Positions 1 through 4,596 of a DNA stretch of 5,394 bases are shown here, in pieces. This DNA comes from a bacterium (lineage in GTDB: Bacteria > Muiribacteriota > Ozemobacteria > Ozemobacterales > Ozemobacteraceae): contig JACPTH010000234.1 in the NCBI GenBank assembly GCA_016192885.1, positions 1 to 5,394 of the forward strand, written 5' to 3'. The position numbers and the translations under genes were made by a program. Position 1 is the stretch's first letter. The number at the start of each line of letters is the position of its first letter. The notes beneath the pieces are model-generated. The model saw only the letters and a program-made list of their open reading frames with translations. It did no database searches and had not been told where the DNA came from.

Positions 1-1221
1 AATTCGCTTCATTGGAAGAATGTTTGGATAAGAGTCTATCATTCCGGCAATCGGTTGTCCTTTTGAAACATCAGAAATCAATCTTGCCGCGAGATTTAAA
101 GCGATTGGGACATTTGCTACGTTCACGCCTCTTTCAAACCGATACGAAGATTCAGAAACAAGTCCAAGGGTTTTCGAGGTCTTTCTTACCGAAACAGGGT
201 CAAACACCGCGGCTTCCAAGAGAACACGCGTGGTTCTTTCGGTAACTTCACAATCTTTTCCTCCCATAACCCCGGCTAATGCCACCGCATCTTTCGCATC
301 GGCAATAACTAACATGGGATTAGAGAGAGTTCGAACTCCCCCGTCGAGGGTTTTTATTTTCTCGCCTTGCCGCGCCTTTCTAACGAAAATGCGATTTTGA
401 GAAAGTTTGTCGAAGTCGAATGCATGCATTGGATGGCCGATATCAAGCATCACGTAATTTGTTACATCAACGATGTTGTTGATCGAACGAATTCCAACCT
501 TCTCAAGCCGGTCCCGAAGCCAATTTGGGCTCTTTCCAACTTTTACGTTTTCAACCACCCTAGCCCCGTAGCGATGACAAAGGTCGCTTTCCTCGATTTG
601 CACGGAAGTAACCTTTTTTACATCCCCAGGACCTTCGGAACCATCCAAAGCTTCTCGCCCCAAAGACAAATTAAAAATAGCGGATAGTTCGCGAGCAATT
701 CCCAGATGGGAAAGTTCATCCCCTCTGTTTGGAGTAACCGAAAGGTCGAATATCGCCTCATCCCTACCTAAAACATTTAAAACATCTTGACCGACAGTGG
801 AATCTTCGGGAAGTATGTAAATTCCTGAGTGGTCATCGGAAATTCCCAATTCTTTCATGCTGCATAACATCCCAAGGGAATCAACCCCGCGAATGCTTGC
901 TTTCCGAATTTCAGCTCCGGATGGAAGCGTGGACCCGATTTGGGCAACCGGAACCTTGTCCAAAGGTCGAACATTTTTTGCCCCGCAAACAATATGCAAA
1001 GGAGAGTCTTTCCCAACATCAACACAGCAGATTGTCAAATCTGAAGCATTTGGGTGTTCTTTAATATCTAGGATTTGGCCGATTACAACAGTCCTTAAAT
1101 TCTCTCCGGGCCGAAAAATTGCTTCAACCTCGGTACCGCTCATTAATAGAGCGTCCGCGATTCGTTCCGGGGTTTCACGAATATCAACGTAATCACGCAA
1201 CCAACTTAGCAATATCTTCAC
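1..1221 (-). CDS. pheT: phenylalanyl-tRNA synthetase beta subunit, N-terminal half (partial)
   Basis: Beta chain of the cytoplasmic alpha2-beta2 enzyme that charges tRNA-Phe with phenylalanine. I translated the minus strand from a GTG at 1221-1219 and the frame stays open for 407 codons to the window edge. The family is about 800 residues, so roughly the N-terminal half is present. Visible parts: the start KILLSWLRDYVDI (residues 2-14); an OB-fold tRNA-binding domain at about 40-150, with EHPNASDL at 54-61; TPNRGDELSHLGIAREL at 163-179, the usual TPNRxDCLSxxGIARE motif with Glu in place of Cys; the B3/B4 editing region from about 205, with NNIVDVTNYVMLDIGHPMHA at 248-267 and LAGVMGG at 315-321; and RFERGVN at 361-367, where most relatives have Asp in place of the last Asn. 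The GTG start is supported by GGGAGGAG immediately upstream, which overlaps the pheS stop, so translation is probably coupled to pheS. The gap to pheS is 12 nt. Confidence 0.97.
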   Translation of the reverse strand, partial: MKILLSWLRDYVDIRETPERIADALLMSGTEVEAIFRPGENLRTVVIGQILDIKEHPNASDLTICCVDVGKDSPLHIVCGAKNVRPLDKVPVAQIGSTLPSGAEIRKASIRGVDSLGMLCSMKELGISDDHSGIYILPEDSTVGQDVLNVLGRDEAIFDLSVTPNRGDELSHLGIARELSAIFNLSLGREALDGSEGPGDVKKVTSVQIEESDLCHRYGARVVENVKVGKSPNWLRDRLEKVGIRSINNIVDVTNYVMLDIGHPMHAFDFDKLSQNRIFVRKARQGEKIKTLDGGVRTLSNPMLVIADAKDAVALAGVMGGKDCEVTERTTRVLLEAAVFDPVSVRKTSKTLGLVSESSYRFERGVNVANVPIALNLAARLISDVSKGQPIAGMIDSYPNILPMKRI

Positions 1222-1233
1222 GGATTCTCCTCC

Positions 1234-2247
1234 CTAGAACTGGCGCAAAAAGCGGATATCTGAATCAAAAAGAAGTTTAATGTGGTTTATTCCGTATCTA
1301 AGCATCGCAATACGGTCGATTCCCATTCCAAATGCAAACCCTGTGTAGCGCTCTGAATCATATTTTACCGCGTCGAAAACTTTGGGGTTCACCATTCCGC
1401 AGCCTAAAATTTCCAACCACCCCGACATTTTACAAACTCTGCACCCTTTTCCCTGACAAAAAATGCATTGGATATCTAACTCCGCGGAAGGTTCGGTAAA
1501 TGGAAAATAGTGAGGCCTAAAACGATACGGTCGCTTCCCAAACATCATATCGGAAAATAGGAGTAGAGTCCCCTTAAGATCGCTCATTGAAACATTTTCA
1601 TCAACCACAAGGCCTTCAACTTGGTGGAACATCGGCGAATGGGTGATATCATCATCTCTTCTGAATACTTTTCCGAGTGCGATCATTTTGAGCGGAGGTT
1701 TGAGTTTCTCCATGGTTCTAATTTGCATTGGGGAAGTCTGCGTGCGAAGGAGTTGATTATTTTCCAAGTAAAACGTGTCTTGGCAATCCCTGGCGGGATG
1801 GTGTTGAGGGACATTCAAAGCCTCGAAATTATAATACTCTTCTTCGACCTCAGGACCATCCGCGATAAAAAAACCCATCGATAGAAAAATTGATTTTATT
1901 TGATCACAAACCTGTGAAACCGGATGGAGGGTTCCAACGTTTGGAGCAGTTCCTGGAAGGGTTGGGTCAATCCCTTCGGCTTGCATTTTCCTTTCGTTCT
2001 CATTAGTTAAGAGGGAATTCATTCGCTCGGTCAGAATCTGTTGAATTCGCTCCTTAAGTTGGTTAACTTGCGCTCCAACCGACGGCCTTTCATCCATTGG
2101 AACCTTGGATAGTTGCTTCAACAAATTAGTAACCCCACCCTTTTTCCCGAGGAATTTGACTCTAAGTTCATCGAGAGATTTGCTATCTTTTGTGGTCTTG
2201 CTTTCCGATTGAAAATCATTCCACAGGGATTCAATTAATTCTTTCAT
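1234..2247 (-). CDS. pheS: phenylalanyl-tRNA synthetase alpha subunit
   Basis: Catalytic alpha chain of phenylalanyl-tRNA synthetase, a class II aminoacyl-tRNA synthetase that activates phenylalanine with ATP. It is complete at 337 residues, a normal length. The first 90 residues are the charged coiled-coil tRNA-binding arm. The catalytic core follows: GPEVEEEYYNFEALN (131-145), HHPARDCQDTFYL (149-161), LLRTQTSPMQIRTME (166-180), motif 2 with FRRDDDITHSPMFHQVEG (195-212), FPFTEPSAELD (248-258), and motif 3 GFAFGMGIDRIAMLRYG (303-319). Ala305 in GFAFG is the residue that shapes the phenylalanine pocket in the family. A four-cysteine knuckle (C261, C264, C269, C272) sits after the TEPSAE motif. 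Many bacterial PheS proteins have it and E. coli PheS does not, and it probably binds zinc. The ATG at 2247 is preceded by AAGGAG at 5 nt spacing. It lies 17 nt after the methyltransferase gene and 12 nt before pheT. Confidence 0.98.
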   Translation of the reverse strand: MKELIESLWNDFQSESKTTKDSKSLDELRVKFLGKKGGVTNLLKQLSKVPMDERPSVGAQVNQLKERIQQILTERMNSLLTNENERKMQAEGIDPTLPGTAPNVGTLHPVSQVCDQIKSIFLSMGFFIADGPEVEEEYYNFEALNVPQHHPARDCQDTFYLENNQLLRTQTSPMQIRTMEKLKPPLKMIALGKVFRRDDDITHSPMFHQVEGLVVDENVSMSDLKGTLLLFSDMMFGKRPYRFRPHYFPFTEPSAELDIQCIFCQGKGCRVCKMSGWLEILGCGMVNPKVFDAVKYDSERYTGFAFGMGIDRIAMLRYGINHIKLLFDSDIRFLRQF

Positions 2248-2264
2248 TTCAACTCCTTAGGTTT

Positions 2265-3050
2265 TTAGGGCGATAAAAGAAGCCAATCTTCGCGACGACT
2301 CCTTTCGTGCAAGGTGATGGCAACACTGGTGGCTACGTTTAAAGATTCAACGCTCGCTTTCATAGAAATGGTCAAAGTATTCTGGCAAAGTGAAAGACAT
2401 GTTTCAGAGAGACCCTCGCCTTCAGTTCCAAAGAAAAATGCCGTTTTTTTTGGAAACACTACATTTTGAATCGGAAGACCACTCTTTCCCATTGCAAAAC
2501 ATGTAAAACCATTGGATTTAAGTTTTTCAAAAATCGCTTTTTCATCAATGGTCTCATAAATAGGAATTCGAAAAGCTGACCCAGCTGCGGCCCTCAAAAC
2601 TTTAGGGTTCATTACAGAACAGCTTCCTTTCAGGCAAATAAGGGCATCAACGATGAAAGCTTCCGAAGTTCTCACAAGAGTTCCAAGGTTTCCTGGGTCT
2701 TGGACTCGGTCAAGAACCACAAGAGTATAAACTTCGTGCAGTAGTTCGTCAAGCGGTTTTGGGGAAGGAATAGAACCCACTCCAATAACCTTTGAAGGGG
2801 AATCGAGAGTGGAAATTTTTGAGAATAGGTTGGGAGGAACAACATAGAGAATATCAGAAAATCGCATCCAGTCTTCTTCACAACCCTCTTCAACGCAAAC
2901 AACTTTTATTTCAATTTTAGCGTGAATAGCTTCAAAAAGTAACTTCTTCCCCTCAATTATTAAATCGTTGGAATCTTGGGTTCGGCGGTGACCGGACAAT
3001 CGTTTAATCCGCTTCAAAACTTGGTGATCCTTGGATTGGATCAATTTCAT
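2265..3050 (-). CDS. SpoU/TrmH-family RNA 2'-O-methyltransferase
   Basis: Predicted S-adenosylmethionine-dependent enzyme that methylates a ribose 2'-OH in rRNA or tRNA. It is complete at 261 residues. An N-terminal substrate-binding domain of the L30e-like type is seen around residues 1-100 (HQVLKRIKRL, then LIIEGKKLLFEAI at 30-42). The SPOUT trefoil-knot domain follows: motif 1 LDRVQDPGNLGTLVRTSEAF (113-132) with the catalytic-type Asn121 and Arg127; motif 2 FFFGTEGEGL (205-214); motif 3 SMKASVESLNVATSVAI (229-245) with Asn238. The same kind of gene (ysgA) precedes pheST in Bacillus, which supports the call. The exact target nucleotide cannot be read from sequence. The ATG at 3050 has AGGAAGG just upstream. 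It is separated from rplT by a strong terminator, so it should have its own promoter in 3051-3122. A weak candidate there is TGTAAA (3111-3116), 16 nt, TAAGAT (3089-3094), both imperfect. No T-box fits in this short leader. Confidence 0.93.
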   Translation of the reverse strand: MKLIQSKDHQVLKRIKRLSGHRRTQDSNDLIIEGKKLLFEAIHAKIEIKVVCVEEGCEEDWMRFSDILYVVPPNLFSKISTLDSPSKVIGVGSIPSPKPLDELLHEVYTLVVLDRVQDPGNLGTLVRTSEAFIVDALICLKGSCSVMNPKVLRAAAGSAFRIPIYETIDEKAIFEKLKSNGFTCFAMGKSGLPIQNVVFPKKTAFFFGTEGEGLSETCLSLCQNTLTISMKASVESLNVATSVAITLHERSRREDWLLLSP

Positions 3051-3122
3051 AGACCTTCCTCTCTATTAATTTGAGGTACATTGATTCAATCTTATGATTC
3101 GTGCGGCTTCTTTACAGTTTTC

Positions 3123-3158
3123 AAAAAAATCGCTCGGGATTTCCCCGAGCGGTTTTTT
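3123..3158 (-). terminator. intrinsic terminator of the infC-rpmI-rplT operon
   Basis: A perfect 8-bp G+C-rich stem (CGCTCGGG at 3131-3138 with CCCGAGCG at 3144-3151) has a 5-nt loop. On the minus strand it is followed by seven U (3129-3123) and preceded by an A-run, so the flanking A/T tracts extend the stem. It lies about 23 nt past the rplT stop. It separates the ribosomal-protein operon from the methyltransferase-pheST operon. The symmetrical A/T flanks mean it could also work on the plus strand, but no plus-strand gene ends there. Confidence 0.9.
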
Positions 3159-3174
3159 GCGTGGGATAAACGAG

Positions 3175-3540
3175 TTATGCAACTACAGCCTTTTGCCCCG
3201 TTGCTCTTTGCACAATTTCGCGGAATGTGTCCGGATCGCGTACCGCCATATCAGCTAAGACCTTACGATTTAAACCAATCCCAGCTTTTTTTAGCCCATT
3301 AATAAAAACGCTATAGCTTACGTTATGTTCGCGGCAAGCGGCGTTAATACGAATAATCCAAAGAGAACGAAATTTTTGGGGTTTATCGTGGCGATCATTG
3401 TAGGCATGATATAAAGCATTTAAAACCGCCTCTTTTGCAACCTTTTTAACATTCTTGTGACATCCCCAGTAACCCTTGGCCATTCGAAAAAGCTTTTTTT
3501 CTTTTTGGCGGGAGTTACTAGAACTTTTTGACCTAGGCAT
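3175..3540 (-). CDS. rplT: large ribosomal subunit protein L20
   Basis: Primary 23S rRNA-binding protein needed for early assembly of the 50S subunit. In several bacteria it also represses its own operon by binding the messenger. It is complete at 121 residues (family about 117-120). Recognisable: KLFRMAKGYWGCHKNV (17-32), the globular part FRSLWIIRINAACREHNVSYS (about 58-78), FINGLKKAGIGLNRKVLADMAV (80-101) and a C-terminal helix ending in VVA. The usual basic stretch DRRxKKRxFR reads DRHDKPQKFR, less basic than normal. The start is the ATG at 3540, with AAGGAG at 8 nt spacing and the family start MPRSKS. An in-frame ATG at 3633 would add 31 unrelated residues overlapping rpmI and is rejected. 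The rpmI-rplT gap is 50 nt. Last gene before the terminator at 3123-3158. Confidence 0.97.
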   Translation of the reverse strand: MPRSKSSSNSRQKEKKLFRMAKGYWGCHKNVKKVAKEAVLNALYHAYNDRHDKPQKFRSLWIIRINAACREHNVSYSVFINGLKKAGIGLNRKVLADMAVRDPDTFREIVQRATGQKAVVA

Positions 3541-3590
3541 AATTTTAACTCCTTCGGGATAAATTGGGCGAAAGTTCCGCCATGAAAGCC

Positions 3591-3788
3591 TTAGGAATAT
3601 GGCAGCAAGGACCTGAGCGCCTCCTCTTGGCATTTTGGAACAATAGCTGCTTGCTTAAAACACCGCTTTCGTTTACTTGATTTCTTGGTTAAAATATGGT
3701 TTCCACATGCACGGTTACGGCGATACTTCCCCGAACCGGTTACTTTGAACCGTTTGGATGCCCCGCTGTGGTTCTTCATTTTTGGCAT
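3591..3788 (-). CDS. rpmI: large ribosomal subunit protein L35
   Basis: Small basic protein of the 50S ribosomal subunit. It is complete at 65 residues, the usual length. Signature parts: start MPKMKNHSGASKRFKVTGSGK (family MPKMKTHxxAxKRFKxTGxGK), then HILTKKSSKRKR (31-42) and a C-terminal LLPY (61-64). The ATG at 3788 follows GGAGG at 6 nt spacing, and the infC stop lies 17 nt upstream. The infC-rpmI-rplT order is one of the most conserved in bacteria and makes the assignment firm. Confidence 0.97.
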   Translation of the reverse strand: MPKMKNHSGASKRFKVTGSGKYRRNRACGNHILTKKSSKRKRCFKQAAIVPKCQEEALRSLLPYS

Positions 3789-3805
3789 GTATGACCTCCG
3801 TTTTT

Positions 3806-4150
3806 TTATTTCTTCTTTGGCGGTTGTAAAATCATTGAAAGCGTATTTCCCTCAAAAGCAACATCTTTTTCGATGGAAACTTCTTCACCTAATATGGTCT
3901 TCATTCGTTCGATGACTTTGGTACCAATTTCAAGGTGTGCCCTCTCACGTCCCTTGAAGAAGACCGAAACTTTAACTTTATCTCCTTCCTTGGTAAAATG
4001 CTTAATTTGGTTGCATTTAGTTTGGAGATCTCCTTCATCTGTTTTTGGGCGAACTTTGATTTCCTTGAGTTTAATTACCCTCTGCTTCTTTTTGGCTTCC
4101 TTTTTCTTTTTGGTCATTTCATATTTGTACTGACCAAAGTTCTCTTTGAT
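3806..4150 (-). CDS. infC: translation initiation factor IF3, apparently C-terminal domain only, ATC start
   Basis: IF3 binds the 30S subunit, keeps the 50S away and checks start codon and initiator tRNA. The frame gives 114 residues against about 170-180 for the family. It begins IKENFGQYKYEM, matching the end of the N-domain/linker helix (usually K-x-x-DYGKYKYE). Then come KKKKEAKKKQ (14-23), KEIKVRPKTDEGDLQTK (29-45) and the full C-terminal domain with GDKVKVSVFFKGRERAH (56-72) and LQPPKKK at the end. The N-terminal domain (RINEEI..., LIDEDG...) is absent: the frame meets TAG at about 4201-4203, and the other frames show nothing similar. The chosen start is ATC at 4150-4148, seven bases after GGAGG. 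infC genes commonly use AUU/AUC/AUA so that IF3 represses its own synthesis. The in-frame ATG at 4117 would discard the conserved FGQYKYE and has no Shine-Dalgarno. The IF3 identity is firm. The truncated form and start are inference. Confidence 0.88.
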   Translation of the reverse strand: MKENFGQYKYEMTKKKKEAKKKQRVIKLKEIKVRPKTDEGDLQTKCNQIKHFTKEGDKVKVSVFFKGRERAHLEIGTKVIERMKTILGEEVSIEKDVAFEGNTLSMILQPPKKK

Positions 4151-4162
4151 ACTCCTACCTCC
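4151..4162 (-). promoter_or_regulatory. infC: infC Shine-Dalgarno that decides the ATC start
   Basis: On the minus strand GGAGG (4162-4158) is followed by TAGGAGT and then ATC. The 7-nt spacing is near ideal, and the site touches the last U-run of the attenuator (4168-4163). No ATG, GTG or TTG in frame lies at a usable distance, so this site points to ATC as the initiator. Confidence 0.75.
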
Positions 4163-4203
4163 AAAAAAGTAAAATAGGGCGACAGATACTCTGCCGCCCT
4201 ATT
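4163..4203 (-). terminator. infC leader attenuator hairpin
   Basis: On the minus strand, AGGGCGGCAGA (4200-4190) pairs with TCTGTCGCCCT (4186-4176) around a 3-nt loop. This gives 11 bp with one G-U, and three further A-U pairs bring it to 14. Then follow four U (including stem bases), A, C, and six U (4168-4163). The G-U pair (4194 with 4182) is a mismatch in the plus-strand version, so the structure fits a minus-strand RNA. It lies in the untranslated leader, just before the infC Shine-Dalgarno. It therefore cannot be an end-of-gene terminator and is best read as an attenuator. The interrupted U-run suggests partial readthrough. Confidence 0.75.
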
Positions 4204-4291
4204 AATGAAGGCACATTAACAGCGCTGTCCGGAAGACCGGACACAACCTTTTTGCCGGACGCTAAAGGTGAGGACAGAGTCCTGCTTTAAC
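4163..4291 (-). ncRNA. structured infC-rpmI-rplT leader, L20-leader-like attenuation element
   Basis: Untranslated leader of about 140 nt from the predicted transcription start to the infC start. Elements in transcript order: helix P1 (4291-4261), GUUAAAG paired with CUUUAGC and AGGAC with GUCCU, with an asymmetric internal loop (C opposite CAC) and a UCU loop; a second GTCCGG copy at 4260-4255; helix P2 (4243-4226), UGUCCGG/CCGGACA with a UCUU loop; then the attenuator stem. ACUCUGUC in P1 (4280-4273) can pair with GGCAGAGU, the 5' arm of the attenuator (4195-4188): 8 bp with one G-U. This would be an antiterminator exclusive with both P1 and the terminator. In Bacillus the infC operon leader is controlled by L20 through attenuation. 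Equivalence here is inferred from position and architecture, not from a family match. Confidence 0.6.
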
Positions 4292-4297
4292 CTGATT

Positions 4298-4349
4298 AGG
4301 TTACCAAAAACACAGGGATAAATCAAGTTTTTTTTGATTTTATTTTTTC
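4298..4349 (-). promoter_or_regulatory. candidate promoter of the infC operon with A-rich upstream element
   Basis: On the minus strand, TTGATT (4326-4321, four of six to the -35 consensus) is followed by a 17-nt spacer and TAACCT (4303-4298). The latter is a weak -10, but it is preceded by TG plus one base as in extended -10 promoters. Upstream of the -35 lies an A-tract-rich stretch (4349-4327) resembling an UP element, as expected for a strong ribosomal-protein promoter. The predicted start is near 4291, exactly where helix P1 of the leader begins. Confidence 0.5.
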
Positions 4350-4404
4350 TCATCTCATTCGAATTGAATTGCTTTGGCTCAAATTCATAGCATGAGTTGC
4401 AAAC

Positions 4405-4444
4405 CCTACCGTAGGAAGAATTCTTGCAATTCTTTCTGAAAGAA
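4405..4444. repeat. three tandem short palindromes between the divergent promoters
   Basis: Three perfect dyads lie almost back to back: CCTAC-C-GTAGG (4405-4415), AAGAATTCTT (4416-4425) and TTCTTTC-T-GAAAGAA (4430-4444). Two copies of the self-complementary TTGCAA (4397-4402 and 4424-4429) flank or overlap them. No U-run follows, so they are not terminators. They lie about 80-130 bases upstream of the ord promoter -10 and upstream of the infC promoter, a position suited to operators. No regulator gene is seen in the window. Confidence 0.4.
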
Positions 4445-4522
4445 CGAAACCAAGAAACCTATATTGGAGAATTAAATGACCTTGATTTTGAGCGAGAAGT
4501 TTCCTCCGAATTGGATCGAATA

Positions 4523-4531
4523 TGTTATAAT
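4523..4531 (+). promoter_or_regulatory. extended -10 promoter for the diaminopentanoate dehydrogenase gene
   Basis: TGTTATAAT is a perfect TATAAT (4526-4531) with the TG extension one base upstream. No good -35 hexamer sits 16-18 bases further upstream, which the extended -10 can compensate. Transcription would start near 4538, leaving a leader of about 59 nt before the ATG at 4597. Confidence 0.6.
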
Positions 4532-4596
4532 CCCTTCAATTGTTTTTAGACCCAAATTATTACTTTATTAAATTTGAAAGGATTTTAAATACACAG

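Larger units (their letters stand above)
4151..4596. other. divergent intergenic region without protein-coding genes
   Basis: 446 bases between the infC and ord starts. The left part (4151-4349) is the structured infC leader and its A-rich promoter. The middle (4350-4450) holds the palindromes. The right part holds the ord promoter and leader. About 4450-4520 shows nothing I can name. No tRNA-like fold or sizeable ORF with family likeness is visible. One frame on the minus strand, about 4285-4155, is open but has no recognisable protein content and runs through the leader hairpins. Confidence 0.7.

Noticed and set aside
12..1192. Plus-strand open frames at 12-245, 367-687 and 857-1192
   Set aside because: They lie antisense inside pheT, which is open throughout with clear family motifs, and their translations resemble no protein.
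3051..3122. T-box riboswitch upstream of the methyltransferase-pheST operon
   Set aside because: pheST operons often have a T-box, but only about 70 bases separate the rplT terminator from the start, too short, and no T-box-like sequence is seen.
3541..3633. Longer rplT reading frame from an ATG at 3633
   Set aside because: The 31 extra residues match nothing in L20, overlap the end of rpmI, and lack the good Shine-Dalgarno that precedes the ATG at 3540.
4115..4117. ATG at 4117 as infC start
   Set aside because: No Shine-Dalgarno upstream, and it would leave out the conserved FGQYKYE segment that is in frame and follows a proper ribosome binding site.
4155..4285. Open minus-strand frame in the leader as a frameshifted IF3 N-domain
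   Set aside because: Its translation shows none of the N-domain motifs, and it runs through the P1, P2 and attenuator hairpins, so it is taken as chance.
4320..4340. AAATCAA/TTGATTT inverted repeat followed by T-rich DNA as a plus-strand terminator
   Set aside because: The stem is A+T only and no plus-strand gene precedes it. The stretch is better explained as the A-rich upstream element and -35 of the infC promoter on the minus strand.
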